Positions 12,136-25,600 of a stretch of DNA of 64,000 nt are shown here, piece by piece. Position 1 is the stretch's first letter; each line of letters starts with the position of its first letter. The stretch is from Mauremys mutica. Lineage: Eukaryota > Chordata > Testudines > Geoemydidae. The notes below the pieces were generated by a model. That model searched no databases. It was not told where the DNA came from and worked only from the letters and a program-made list of their open reading frames with translations. The position numbers were made by a program, and so were the translations under genes. The DNA lies in NCBI RefSeq assembly GCF_020497125.1, contig NC_059075.1:27626003-27690002 (forward strand). Direction: 5' to 3'.

Positions 12136-12532
12136 TGTGATGGGATCTCCAGGGCGCAGCCTAGGACTGTGGGACTGCTTTGCCCCCTGAACTCTCTCCA
12201 GCCTGGCCTGTCTCTCACAATGCCTGGCTAGTGACCAGCAGCAAACCCATCCAGGTGCTGTGTTGGTTACCGCCCTTGTCGTTGTCTCTGTATAGCTAGT
12301 ATCTGGGCGCCTCCCAAACCCACAGCATATTTTAGTGAAAACCATTTAACACAATTCTTATAATTTCATATGCATTGGTGATGCACATATTTAGATAGAA
12401 CAGTGTCTTTCAGCAGATCATAACCTTTCCTCGGATACCTTACAAGGCATGCTTTATATGCAAGATCACGATTATAGAAAAATGAGGAATATGGGGGTTA
12501 CAGGACGCAACCCCAAAGTATAGAATGTCACA
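12136..12532 (-). repeat. 5' LTR of the minus-strand gypsy element
   Basis: Read on the minus strand, it begins TGTGACATTC at 12532 and ends CATCACA at 12136, giving TG...CA ends and about 397 bp. Immediately inside lies a candidate primer-binding start, TGGCGCAGTGTGCAGGG (minus, from 12134). I could not match it confidently to a tRNA. A 135-residue frame across it is a shadow. Confidence 0.5.
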
Positions 12533-12879
12533 ATAAGATTTCCATTTTCTAGTTTGTGCTGCAGAATGACTTTGGTCTGGTTGGGCTAAAAGCACCACTC
12601 TCGCAAGAAAAAGGGAGCAAAATTTAGGCCCAGAGTTCACAGTTAAGAGCTGGGGGATGCTCTTGGCTGCCCTTCACCATCTGAGAGGCCAGGCAAAAAT
12701 TTAGTTTAAAGTTCTTCCGTATTTATATTAATCCTCACCCAAATCTGGCTCATGCAGAGTGGCTTAAGAGAGACAGAGCAAGTTGTTGATACATATTCAA
12801 GTAAAGATAGGCAGTCCTGCATCCGTAGGTACTTATATGGCCTCCATTATTGTAAGCATCTGAATGCATCATAATAATT

Positions 12880-13075
12880 AATGTATTTATCCTCACTAAA
12901 CCTGGTGAGGTGCTTCCCCCAGAAGTGCCGTTATCTCCATTTTACAGTGGTGGGGTCTAAGGCACACAAAGACTAAATGACTTGCCCAGGATCATATAGA
13001 AAATCTGCAGTAGAGCAGTGACTTGAACCTGGGTCTCCCAAGCTCTAGGCTGATGCCCTAATCTGAGTGATCTAA
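12880..13075 (-). repeat. MIR / CORE-SINE copy
   Basis: It contains 'ttatctccattttacagtgg', 'aatgacttgcccaggatcat' and 'gacttgaacctgggtctccc', in antisense MIR order. It is one of the better preserved copies in the window. Confidence 0.65.
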
Positions 13076-14574
13076 CAAACCTTTCTAAACCTAACACTTG
13101 TTATGTAACACCGTATGTTTGACCAAACTGGCCGGACACTGACATTCATACCAGTTATTTTTTCCAACTTTCTTTAAAAAAAAAAAATACAACCAAAAAA
13201 AAACAAGAAAAAAATCTACTGCTAGATACCAAATTTTAAAATATTTATAGAAAAGCAGCCCTGTAATGAATTTCTGCACAGAGACAATACTGTCTGAAAC
13301 ACATCCAACATTCATGAAGCACCAGTCTCTATAACTATCAAAACAGGGTAATTATCACTAAAACTGTTTCTTCAGACCTGCCAGTACAGTATTTATAAGC
13401 CATAAACAAGGACATTCAAGAAGAAAAATAGGGAGGCACCTCAGAGGTGAGTAAGTTATAAATGCTTGACAGGAGAAAACAGAACTCCACTGAAATACAT
13501 TAGAATAGCGCAGCTTTCTTGAAGGACAGAATGGAAACAACGTTAAGATATTTTGCTTATCTATGCATATATATTTGTGCACAGGGATTTCTCTCTGTAA
13601 GTAGGTGGCAAACTCACCCTGTTCATAACCCAGAATGCACACACTTGCTTCTTCCCTGCAGTCTGGCTTTGCTTTTAAATATAAATAAATACAAAAATCA
13701 CAGCCTTTGTCCCTGAACCCTTGCTCAAAGGCTCCATCTTCTATATCACTCTCTGACTTGCAGGTGTCTGATAAACTTGAAGATACCTCTTCCATCCCTC
13801 TCAGGCTACTGGAGTATTTCCATTTCTCTTCCCCTCCCCAGTCCATAATGTCTTAGCTGGAAGAATGAGTAGGGTCCTCTGTACCCTTCCCCAGTCTCCT
13901 GGCTGCTGAGATGGGGCTTGTCTCCCAGCTATTCTTTTTGAGTCATCTCCCTGGCCTCCTAGCAGTGTTCTGTATAGCAACAGCGTAGGACCGCTATGAC
14001 CAGAGGCATTCCGGGGCTAGTTCCCAGCGTATACTGGAACCGTCTAAGGCTGGTCCTGTTGTTCAGTGTGAGATAGACTTGGAAGGGAGTAAGATCTGTG
14101 GTGGTTCTCCCTGCCTGCAAAACCTGGAAAGGGCTAAGCTAAGGGAGAGCTCCTGGGAAGGAATAGCCTGTGGATCTCTGTATTGAGAAGGAAGAGGGGG
14201 AAAGAGAAGGAATGTTAAATCTCTTCAAGACAAAAAGGCTCTAGGAGGAAGTGTATAAAAGGAGCGTCAGAGGTGTAGAATAAGGGTTTAGGCGGAAATC
14301 TGAAAAAAAAAAAAAAAAAGAGGTGGAGAGGAGGCCTGTGAGGGATAAAAGGGACTTGGGAGTCTGACAACAGGAGGATTTCCTGGAATAGTCTGAAAAG
14401 GGCCAAACTGAGGGGGAAAGTAATGAAGGGCTGTGATGCGGTTGGAGTAGCCAAAGGCTGTATTATCTAGAGCCTATGGATGAATGTTCAATACAGAGGG
14501 AGGGGGTGAGCTCCCCTATGTCTCTTAGGAGCTAGCTGGTGGTGTGATTGTACTCCTGTAACCCTGCTGCCAGG
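13076..14574. other. Unassigned DNA
   Basis: A-rich runs occur at 13174-13210 and 14303-14319. The frame at 13358-13846 (minus, 162 codons) lacks a recognisable domain or splice context and is treated as chance. Confidence 0.4.
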
Positions 14575-15388
14575 TGAAGTTGGCAGTAACAAGGGCTGGG
14601 TTCAATATCTAGGCGTTCCTCTTAACAATGCAAAATAAAACCAGCTCAAGCCTCCACCCAGTAATCTGGAAAAATTAAACACCATCCCTGGGCACCTCTC
14701 AGAGGCAATACTTCCCTGCTCTCAAGCACTGTGTATAGCAAAGAAAACCTTTAATAAAAAGGCAGAAAGAACCCAGCATTAATTTGGGGAAACAACCAAG
14801 ATTCAAAGGCATATGACAATGAGCAAACACACATACCCTAGTGTCCATTGGGCAGTGGCCTTTGTCTCAGTTTCTCACCTTGTGGTGAGAAAGTCCAACA
14901 AACAAATATTCTTTTAATGCACCACTCCCCTCTCCCTCCACTGCACTCCACTCACAGCTCCTGTCCTTGGTCAGCAAAGATCCAGAGTTCAGAGGTGCAT
15001 TCACATGAGTTCCCCTCCCACCATGGGGAGAGGGAAGCATCGAGTAACACCTCAGCTGCTGCACCACCGCTGCACCTGGCTCATATTTGCCACTGTTCGC
15101 TCTGCCACCATCAGCCGCTGCTGCCTCTACTACGGCTGTCTCTCTGCTACAACAGCACATTCGGAGGTTCCACCGCTTGACACAGCTCTCAGCGATTTCA
15201 GCAGGTAGTGGGGAACCTCACTGCTAGTGCAGGCTGTGCAGTCCCTTTCACTGCAACACAGTCCCAGAGCAGGTCTAAAGAGCAGCACCTGGTTATCAGT
15301 GATTTCAGCTCAGAAAAACAAGGATTCTCAACTGAATCTAATCAGCTCTGTCTTTAAGCACTGGAGGCCAGGACTAACTAGCATCTAA
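14575..15388. repeat. Probable LTR-like interspersed repeat
   Basis: The region resembles a turtle interspersed repeat by general pattern: a 'gtaatctggaaaaattaaac' segment, a 'ctttaataaaaagg' signal-like site, then a GC-rich part with CTG/CAC triplet bias at 15050-15180. It is followed directly by the TIR element at 15389. I cannot set the ends or orientation. The frames at 14848-15208 on both strands follow from the triplet bias. Confidence 0.35.
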
Positions 15389-15612
15389 GGGTACGTCTAC
15401 ACTACCCGCCGGATCAGCAGGTAGTGATTGATCTATTGGGGATCGATTTATCGCGTCTAGGGTAGATGCGAGAAATCAATCCCTGATCGCTCTGCCGCCG
15501 ACTCCTGTACTCCACCATGGCGAGAGGCGGAAGCAGAGTCGACGGGGGAGCGGCGGCAGTCGACCCCATGCTATGAAGATGCGAGGTAAGTTGACCTAAG
15601 GTAAGTCATCCT
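15389..15612. mobile_element. TIR element family A, copy 2 (right-truncated)
   Basis: It starts gggtacgtctacactacc, as in 5595-5896, and keeps the gatcgatttatcgcg core and the 'cgacgggggagcggcgg' segment. The right TIR is missing. Divergence between the copies points to an older family. Confidence 0.6.
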
Positions 15613-17719
15613 CCTAACCATAAAGCCTGCTGGCTAATAAGTGCACCATGATCCTAATTACATTTAGCCTCCAAAACAACTTCTGTTGTTGTTGCTAATG
15701 GTAAGTAACATTTTAAGTAGTGCTATGCTACAATGTGATCAGAAGGTCACATTCAGGCTAATGTTATTCTCACAGCAAAACAGCGAATTCTCCATTGGAC
15801 AAACTTCTACCAGTTAAATTCAAAGGGCTCCGAACAGCCTTAAGAAACTACATAATCTGTGTTTAGCTACTCAGTCAAGCACTTTTGTTTATGTAATACT
15901 TCTAATAATTTTCAACAAGACAATATTTATAGGATGACCTTTGGGTAAACAAATTATAATTGTTAAATGAACTAAGATATTTTGAGAAAGACATTAGCTT
16001 TAGCAGTACCACCTTTATCTAATATTTCATGTTTTGTGCCCATTGTGAGATCATCTATATAATTGTTTAGGATAATTGGAATTTACTTGCCAATGACACT
16101 GGTTTATTAACATTTTATACTGTAGCAGAGCCTAGAGGTCAATCAAATTGGGTCCCATTGTGCTAGGGCACTGTACATATAGTAATTGACAGTCTCTGCC
16201 CCAAATGGCTTTAAACTTTGATCGGGAACAATAAAAGTGTATGCACAGAACTCGCAATTTCACAGATTGTGTTGTATCCAACATAGTTTAGAATTCACCT
16301 TCCTTTTGTAATTGTCATCTTTGCATTCTTTGCACATACTGCTGGGAGGAATGTCTGCATTTGGATTTTTTTTTTATTAAAAAAAAAAACAGGATGAATT
16401 TCCATGAAAAATTAATCCCATTTTACAACCCGTTATAGACCTGATCGGACAATTTCAAAGTTCTAAATAGTAATTTACCACACACACCCCACCCAAAAAA
16501 GATGAAATTTTCACAAAAATTGAGCTTTTTTGTCCCGCTCTACATGGGCTAAGTTCAGCCCTCCACTACCTCTATGCAACCCCATTCTCATTAGCGTGGT
16601 TGCACTGGTGTAGATGAGGGCAGCTTTTGGCCCTATCTCACCTTCAGTCTAAGCCATCATCAGAGTGGGCCTGCTGCAGGGAAGTAAAATGGTAGCTTCC
16701 AGTGAGCTAGAAACAGCTTACAGTTACTGGGTGGAAATAGCAAGACAGTGACAGTTATGCCTAAAGATTGTTTTGACTGATTATTGACTGAGTGATACCT
16801 CTAACTCTGCAACTGCAGTCATGAGTACAAACCTCTGCACCTGCATGGAACCCAGCTCAAGTCAACAGGGCTCTCTGTGGGTACAGCAGTCCATTCACAC
16901 AGATGGAGCTGCAGAATCAGGCAGGCCTAAGACATTATAACTAATCAATGTCCCTTTGATGACATATGAAGTTCAAGACCTGCTTTGACCATACAAACAT
17001 TGCCAGGTTTATACAACCTTGTCCAACACAGATGCAGCCTATTCAAATTATGAAAACTTAATTGTAAAATATTTTAGGACACATTTTCTGATGACGTTCT
17101 TAACAGCTTGAATTATAGTTAAATTAATTACAATTTATGTTTAGGAACAAACAAAACAAACAGGTGGTTCGTAAACATGATGGATGTGCCAATCTTAAAC
17201 TGGTAATTTTATCTAATGTTTTGAAATCTAAATTTCCATGACGGAAACTTTGTACAATATCTTGCTATAGGCAATAGAAACTTTACATCCCTCTCAGCAT
17301 ATTAAAGAGGTAATGATAGCCCCAACATGCTTAAGGAAGCCTTTCACATAATAATTGTTATACATTCCTTGCAGCAGTTATAAAACACTGATTGCTTTAT
17401 AGCTAATTTTGTTCTGATTCATATTTTGCTTAATTAGGATTTTACACAGCAGCAGGTGACTGTCTTTATTAAATCATGATATATTCCATCAAAATGGAAG
17501 CAGCTGTTTTGTTTTTTTAGTATACTGTAATTTATTTCCTGCATACCAAAAATCACTCTGAGGGGAATCCAAACTAGAATCAGTTCATTTAATTGGAGTT
17601 TATAAACTTAGAAAGTTTTTCCACCAGACAGCCATCAAACAAAAGTGAGAATTGCCAACTGGAAGAACAAATGTTTGCCATGTAGCTTGGAAACGGTTAA
17701 TATTTTTGTACAGCTAGAG
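15613..17719. other. Unassigned DNA with one SINE fragment
   Basis: A short antisense CORE-SINE-like piece lies at about 16120-16215 ('gggtcccattgtgctagggc'). A T-run followed by an A-run at 16368-16390 could form a hairpin. Nothing else was recognised. Confidence 0.4.
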
Positions 17720-17990
17720 GCCAAGTCTGAGATCAGGGATCCATTATGCAAGGTACTGTATGTACAAATAATGAAAGAGGCCATTCTCCAAAGAGTTTAC
17801 AATATAAACAATCAAGACAGACAAAGGATGAGCAAAAGTAGTATTGTCATTCCCATTTTACAATGAGGAATAGAGGCTCAGAGATATTAAGGGAACTTTC
17901 CCAAGGGTACAAAGAAACTCTGTGGCAGGACTTGGAATGAACCTAGATCTCTCAAGACTCAGGCCAGTGTTTTCATCACAGGAGCATTCC
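17720..17990 (-). repeat. SINE (CORE-SINE / MIR-like)
   Basis: The order 'caaagagtttacaatataaa', 'cattcccattttacaatgag' and 'aactttcccaagggtacaaa' matches the antisense layout of the amniote CORE-SINE family also seen at 22420-22600. Confidence 0.5.
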
Positions 17991-19734
17991 TTCTCTTCCA
18001 CTGTTGACTTCATTGAACTGATATGAAGGCAGACTTTGGCCTTACCAGAGAGGCCAAATGCCAAAAACATATATGCTGTGTTAACTCCATTATTAATTGA
18101 TACATTTAAACAAAGAAACAGAGCCACTTTTTAAAATTCATTCCTGGTGTTATCTCTGCTGAAATCAGTGGCCCACAAGCGCTACTAGCTAATAAATGAA
18201 GCAGTTAGTATATAAACTATTGTACTTGTATTCACTGAATACTTAGGGACCTGATCCTAGAAGGTGTGGTCAGCACCTCCTGCGATGTGCTGAATGGTCT
18301 CAACTTCCACTGTCTTCATGTGAATACAGGCTGCAGTATCAGAACCAAGAATCTACATAGGCATCTAAAATTTTAGGTGGTCCTCCAAACAAACCTCTAA
18401 TCCTTTGGAAGTTCATCCAGCACTAATAAAAATAGCAGTGGGTACGTCTGGTTTGACTGAAAGTTCCAAAGTTAAGCTAGTTTAAATATGGGTTAGTGTC
18501 TTTGACCATGGTTTTCTGGCAATTTCCTTCTCTGATTTAACTCCTCCCTCTGGATCTTTATCCTTTTTCTTCTTTCTGAGTTCTCTTTTCATTGTTTGCA
18601 GTTGTTTTTCCCATTCTTATTGTATATTTTTTGTATTCAACAATTAACACTCATAAAGTGTCTCTCCTGGATACATGATTAATCACATAATAAAAGAAAG
18701 TCTGTTACTACCATACAGAGACCACAATGTGCCACATCCACCCAATAGAACACATACTGTTACCCCTTCTGATCTAAACAGTTAGCCAATATTCAGGATA
18801 ATGCTGGTTGTTTCCATTAGGAGGAAAAATTGATGATGGAATCAGACATTTCTCTGATGCAAGCCTGTCTATTTACAAAGTCTGGTTTCCCTGAACACAG
18901 AAGGAATCAAACAGCAGAAGACTGTTTGTTCTCAGTTTCAAACCCCTTTCCAGCCAGCACTCTACCCAAAAGCTCTCTCTCAGCTTTTTCTCAGGGTCAT
19001 GCTACAAGTCCATCTTTGGCTGACCATGGTCTTCTGGTGACTTCTCTGTGTGTTTCTGCCTCAGACCCACAGCTGCAACCCAATCAACAAACATAGCAAT
19101 GGGGGATCATCAGACCAAATGATAATTTGGCATTTGGCAACATGGCTCAACTCCTACTCTGGCTTTGTAGGTGGCCTGTGTTCTGGGCGAAAGCTCCTAT
19201 TGCCTGAGTTATCACTAAACAAAAGGGCATTTGACTGTTCTCTCATGGAGCCTGGTTGGAAGGTGGCAATTTCAATAAGATCTGCAATGCCCGTACACCA
19301 AAGACCCCAAGCCTCCAGCATAAGAACATGTACTATTTGTCTGTGTACTTAAATCAAATGTATACAAAGTTCTCAAAGTATAGAAACCCCTTACACAATT
19401 TCAGCTACTAGAGGGGGAGCATTTAAACTAAACATCCCAGGTTTTGCTCCCCTAGAATACACCTTCCCTTGTGGGCCTCTCTCTCCCCTCTACCAGCCAG
19501 ACCATTTTTTCAGTTAGAAAGAAAGTGAAATCACCTTATTTTATGATCTCTGATGTCTTTCCAAAAAAACACCCCTTGTCCCGATTTGCCTCATACTTAC
19601 CAGAAAAGTTCCATCCTTGCATAAGATTACGCCTCTGAAATTTCAGGTGGATTGATTTGATTTTAGTGAAGTCAGACAGAGAGAGAGGGAAATGGGTTTA
19701 TAAATCAAGTTTAATAATGGAAGGCTGGAGTCTC
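17991..19734. other. Unassigned DNA
   Basis: No confident feature. Frames at 17858-18127, 18830-19096 and 19050-19352 have no domain. Confidence 0.4.
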
Positions 19735-19935
19735 TGGCCCAGATTTTGAAGGGCATTTAAGCATTCCTGTGCTCCGTGTGGCACTGCCTAACCGATTTAG
19801 GAGCCTAAATCTCATTTTCAAAATGTATTTAGGCACTTAGGCATCTAAGTTGATGGAATTTAGACTCCTAAATGCCTACATCCCTTTTTAAAGTGAGATT
19901 TAGGCTCCTAAATCAGTTAGGTGGTGATGCTGAGT
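19735..19935. repeat. Inverted-repeat element
   Basis: 'ctaaccgatttaggagccta', then 'aatctcattttc' (about 19789-19820), is repeated in reverse complement as 'gagatttaggctcctaaatc', then 'agttaggt' (about 19893-19922). The arms are about 30 bases around a loop of about 75 bases with more 'ttaggc' motifs. It probably belongs to the same broad class as 38022-38104. Confidence 0.55.
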
Positions 19936-22419
19936 ACCCTCTGTAACTAGAAAAGCTAGATCTGGGGGATCCCCAACAATTTCCCCTCAAACAATCATTG
20001 CTTAGGTGCATTGCTACACCAAGGCATTCCATGCAAATTCAATTTAAAAATAAAATGTTGGTTTAGCCTGTGTGCTGGTTGGCCTAAGCACAAACTATAA
20101 GTGCACTGACTGACCCTTTTGTAAGTGCATTCAAAAGGGGTAACAGCTGCTCTCAGAACACAAGTTGGTTTGGAAAAGACATAAAGGGAAGAGAAAGAGA
20201 GCTGCTAATGTAATACATAGATACTAACTACTGGGGAGGGCAAACCATGCTTTCAAAAGGAATGGATAGCTCCGCAGATATAGCTAAGTGGGTATTGAGC
20301 TTTTCATCTTTAGGTCACCAGCTCTAATACTATTTACCTCTGGACAGTGCCTTTCATCTCAAAAGAACACAAAATGATTCAAAGACTGTGTGCACACAGT
20401 ACACATAGCATCGCTGAGATGCAATGGTTATAAGGGGGGAGGGCTCTGGTGTAGAACACTCCACCTCTGTGGTGAACAAAAATGACATTGTACAACTGTG
20501 GTGGAAGAAATGCTTTGGCTTGGAAGGACTTTCGGGGAGAGGAGATGAATTCAATAGTCAGAAAAGGTCAAAGTCAAGACTGAATTAACCACCTGATGAC
20601 CATCTCTCCCCCTCTCCCACCACCCTTGTGCAGCTGCATTATAATACAGTCTTTAATTTTGAGCTCATACTATTTCTCAGCATGGGAGAAAAGTATTTTT
20701 TCCACTCAGCTCTCTCAAAAGTGGCAAAATAGTATTTATTCCAGCTTTCTTTAAGAATAATTTTAAAAAGACAATAATTACCTCAAGGAAGACACCAAAC
20801 ATAGAAAATTTCATCCCCAAAAGTGATAGTTTCACATAGTTATGAACAACTTAAAAGCAGTGGGGTTATGTTTTGTAATTGTAACCATAGAAACAGATAT
20901 CAGGCACCTGCTATAATATCTCTCTGGGATTCTGCCCTGCATAAATCACCTCATCTAAGAATGTTTACCTGCTGAGATCATGTAATTAAATGCACATTAT
21001 CCCAATACCCCATGCATTAATGATGAGCATCAGTTGCTTGCTTTGGGGTGCGGGCAATCAGTATCTGAGACAGGATTAGAACTCATAGGCTCCTGGCTTC
21101 CAGAACCTCAGTCCACACCCCTCTCTGAACAGTAGGATACAGTGATTACAGGGAGTATATGTTAATATTTATGCAAAACAGAGTATACTGTGGATGGTGA
21201 AGCCATCCAGCATGAGAGCCAATAGCAAAGTTGGGTGGTTTTTGTCTGAGGTCAATATCCATTAACCTACTCTCCATTCCTCCTTCCCTGAATCTGTTTC
21301 TTTACTCCTCTTCCCTATTTTTGCCTCTCTTTCCCAGCCTTCTCCAACCCACTGCTCCCCCATTCTGCCCATTTCATTAACATTCCCTAAATTCAGCCTC
21401 TTCCTTCCTTGTAGGCTTGTTCCCAATTTTCCCAAGCTAGCCCCACCCCTTGACTTGAGAACTTGTGAATTGTGGTGAGGAGATGCCAAGTGAGGCTCTT
21501 GACCACATCAGCCACTGCACCCATTACCCTGATCAGGAGACCACAGCGTATCAGCCATTCCCTCCATGCTTCCCTCCCACTCAGACAGCCAATGATCATG
21601 TAGTGTGTCATGCTCACTGGTGTGCCAATGCCTTACCCCCACTGTGGAAGTGGCATCATGTGCCACAGGTGAGGAGCACTACTACATACTGTTATACCAA
21701 GTGCATGTAGGATTTTATTTCCTTGGATTGGAAAATTAAGAAATACTTCAGACTGTTCTTTTCTTTTTAATAGGATATCATTATGAACATAAATAACCTT
21801 TACCAATTCCTTTCAGAAAAAAATAAATCTTGTTATACTTCATAGTAATAAAAAGGTAAGTGCACTTTTGAATGCAGCTGGCTAGCATGGTAGTCAAAAA
21901 ACTGGCATGTTGACATAATAGTGATATCCTAAATTTGACATTTTACTTTCCCTAATTCATCAGGATGCTGGAACCAATCATTCATAAAGTCTCTTTTGAG
22001 ATCTATGAGGATTAAAGTGAAGAGACAGTCCACAGTTACTTTTCTGTCTCTATTAGACTAGAAGGCCAAAGATATAAGTGTACAGTAAATGAAATCAGCT
22101 AGACACGTTATCTTGCACTGTTAGGCCAATGAAAAGCAAACCTACCCAGCTCCTTAAAGGCCCCTTGTTAATCTTTTCCCCCATTTACAGTCATTATGGA
22201 GAAAGTATACTGACCAATCCAAAATAACTCCAGTCATTAACTATGAAACAAATGCATCAGTGCAACTTGCAATGAAATCAGTGAAGTCAATGAGAGTTGC
22301 AGGTGATCAGAACTTCTCAGGATGAAGACTGCACATGCTGAAGCTCATAACCTTGTTCTGTGGTGTGCACTTTTTGTAAGCAATGTGATGACAAAGGACT
22401 TGGTTTGGGTGTTGTTATT
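19936..22419. other. Unassigned DNA
   Basis: About 2.5 kb with no confident repeat or exon. Frames at 20354-20554, 21262-21617 and 21465-21710 have no recognisable domain. Confidence 0.4.
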
Positions 22420-22600
22420 ATTTGTATTTATTACAGTAGTGCCTAAGGACCAACCAAGAATAGGGCCCCATTGTGAAAGGTGTTGAACAAACAGAGTAGT
22501 AGATAGTCCCTGTCCCCAAAGAGCTAACAATCTAAAGAGACGGGACAAGACAGGGTGGGCAGTAGTAGAACACACAAGCAGAGAGAACAATGCGATGGCA
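22420..22600 (-). repeat. CORE-SINE-like copy
   Basis: 'tatttattacagtagtgcct' followed by 'tagggccccattgtg' and 'ccaaagagctaacaatctaa' is the antisense form of the repeat seen in sense at 26030-26168. A 153-codon minus-strand frame over 22345-22806 runs through it and purine-rich DNA. It is not a gene. Confidence 0.55.
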
Positions 22601-25600
22601 GCAAACATCATCTTAGTTCCACCATTGTGGGGTTGAGGGGAGTAAGACAGGAAGGGAAAAGCTAAATGGAAAGGAAAGTGAAGGGAGGGGGGACATTGAG
22701 GGGAAAGTGATGAGGGAGATTGGGCAGGATGAAGAGGGTAAGAGGAGCAGATGTGGAGTGAAGCTGAGGTGAAAAGACGGAGGGGAGGGTTGAAGCTAAT
22801 AACCAATCAGCACAGGGCAGAGAAAGGCCAGTGAAAACTATAGAAAGTTCTCTGAAAGTTCAAAGACCTCTGCTTTGGTCGCTTCTGCAGATGATCCTAC
22901 CTGCTGAAGTTTTGGGGTTCAAAATTAGCCTTACAAGGGCCTAATCTGTTTTGCAAATGTACCTAGGATGATTAGGGAGAATGAAGTTTCATCAGGTTTT
23001 AAATTTCATATTGGAAACTGAGTATACAGAGTGACTCATCTAGTTGATTTCATTACATTCATGGTTCTTTGGCTTTGCATTCATCCCATTCAGCTTTTTT
23101 GTTCATTGTGCTGTAGTCTAGATAAATTGATGTAAAGAGAAATCGAATCCACACTCGGTCTACCAAAAGAGAACAATTACCCAGGTCCTATACTGGACCA
23201 AGTAGGCACGCTAATGGAGGCCTCAGAAAATCCATAGCACAAAATTTAACATGCCTGGTTTATACAGGATGCCTCAGCGTGCAAGTACCAACCTCCTCCT
23301 TCCTTTTCCTTTTTGTCTGTGATATATCATGAAATTTAGCATAGAGATTGAGAATACATGAAGATCTAGTGTGAAATAAAGTCTTAGCATGAGGTATGGT
23401 GCCATGTTAATCCTAAATGGTGAAGCCACATGTAAGCTATTATTTAAATACAGAATATATATTTATCAAACTTGAGTATTTCTAAGTGGCCTGACTCCTT
23501 CTACTGGTCTATATACTTTTATCATATCCATCACAGTGGTATCTGTGCACCTTGTCAGATCATCCAAAAAACAAAGAAAGGACAAACTGCCAGGGGAACC
23601 AATAGCTATATTTCACTTTAATGTCTGCTTTGTGCCAAAGATATGGGATAATACTCTGGTTCTGATGAATCACTATGCCTTGAGTTTGATGTATGAAATG
23701 AAACGACCCTTTCTCACAGGATGCAGACATAACTGGGCAATCACAGCTGTGTTGCAATACTTGTCATGCACTGCACAGAGAGAGAGCTGGGGAAATGACA
23801 CATCAGACACAGAAGTAGGATCAGCTCAACCAATGAACATCTCCCTCCTGGAGATAAACACATTTATAAGTATTTATTAATTTGTTCCTCAGATGCATCA
23901 TCAACGCAGACAGATAGCGGCAGCCTTTGGCAGGCAGACAGACCTCCCCAAAGTTTAAAAAACATGTTAAAGCTATAGAGCAAGTTTTTAATCTGACTGG
24001 TGCTGCAGAAAGCTGTCTGACTCACACAAGAGGAACACTAACAACTCCTGGGAGTTACTAAGATCTCATACTTTGGAGCATGCATAGTAGCTCTCAGGCC
24101 ACTGGAAAGTTTCTACTGATGACAGTTCCTGTAGGGCCAGTTAAGATAGCAGCCCACATGGAAACAGTATGAAAGGGGTCAAAGGACTGATTCCTCTCAA
24201 GTACCATCTTCTGGTGCCTAACCACAATAGGAAACTACCACCAGACAGAGTGGCAGAGTTCTTCAAGAGAGATGGAGGGTGGCAATTATCAGCTCATACT
24301 TTCTCAGTATAGGCTTTAAGTATGTTAGCCCCACTTTGCGGGGGAAAAACAAATCAAGCATAGTTACTACTCACCCAAAACCCCACCTGAAAATTGCAAG
24401 GGGATGTATTTTCATTACCATCATCAACATTAACAACAATTACTAGCATAAATCCTGTTGTTGGATCAATAGGAGATCTGCCTCCATAGACTACATTAGG
24501 GAAAGCAGTTCTCTCCTTCTGAGTTCAATAAGGAGTCTGTGTAATACGTGGTTGCTTCAAATTAATTCAAGTGCTCTGTGACTGCTAAGCAGAGTCAAAT
24601 TAAAAACAACTGTCAGCAATATAAAGCTGTAGGCAATATCTTTTATCAGGCAAAACAAAGCAGTGAAACAGGAAGTTTTCAAGAATCATCATCCTTTCAT
24701 CGGGCAATAGGAAAGGAGAATAAGAGACAGAGCATGTAATGGTAAGGTGTCGATCCAGACTCTGTTATTACATTCTGAGAGAAAGATTTATTTTTAGATA
24801 GCCCAATAACGGGCATCTGTTTCTGAATTTAAGAATGGGCTCTAAATGAACACTCTGCCAGTACACATGCTTACATCCTGCCCCGTAATCTGCCTCCCAG
24901 TAACTCAATGAAAAGATGATCCTTCAAAAGGTAGCACTGTGTTGTTATTGATCCTATTTTAGAAGTGATGGAGGTGGCAGTCCTAGCGGGGAAAGTTCTC
25001 ATTTTATCCACAGGGCAGCTTGGAAAGGCTGTAGTGCAAGCTTATCTCCACACTTACCCATCAGCCTGCTTCAATCCTGCTACAGCAGCTCCTCCATCCA
25101 GCAGTTCAGTCTCTCACCATTCAGCCTGATTTCACCTCTAGTCTTGCCAACAGTACTACATAGTCTATGTAGAGGAGGGTTTTGTTTGTTTATTTTTGAT
25201 GTAGCCACTTGTCTACTTGGATCTAGACTAAGCTCTTTGATAACGTTTGTATAATGCCCAGTACGATGGGTGTCTGATCCTGATTGTAGCCTCTGAAAGC
25301 TACTGAAGACAAATAATAACCAACTCATTTCACACAGGTCAGATGGATGGTGTTAGCAGTTAGGAAATTGTGATGCCTGTGATATTAGATGTGTCTGGTA
25401 CTTTTCATGTGCAGCCACCTGCCATTTTGCTTTCACAGTTGCTGCAGCCTGGGAAAAAAAAGATATACATACAGTGTTCTCACAGAGACATTGCCTTTAT
25501 ACCTTTTTTGCATTGTGATCTTTAATCTAAAAGTAATTTTCAACTGAAATCATGTTTTTCTTCTTTGTGCATGGAAATGTAACTAGACGGGAACTAGTTT

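Larger units (their letters stand above)
11205..12532 (-). mobile_element. Gypsy-type LTR element, mostly deleted
   Basis: On the minus strand the order is a 5' LTR (12532 to 12136), a leader, a gag-like frame (11945 to about 11241), then about 35 bases matching the end of the same LTR (11239 to 11205). The matching string is 'cagcctgggactgtg' near 11225 against 'cagcctaggactgtg' near 12157. Protease, reverse transcriptase and integrase are absent. The structure suggests an internal deletion that fused gag to the 3' LTR end. No convincing target duplication was found (aaagg beside ataag). Confidence 0.6.

Noticed and set aside
13358..13846. 162-codon minus-strand frame
   Set aside because: No recognisable domain, no codon bias or splice context, and AT-rich surroundings. 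A chance frame is more likely.
22345..22806. 153-codon minus-strand frame
   Set aside because: It crosses a SINE and a purine-rich tract, with no domain.
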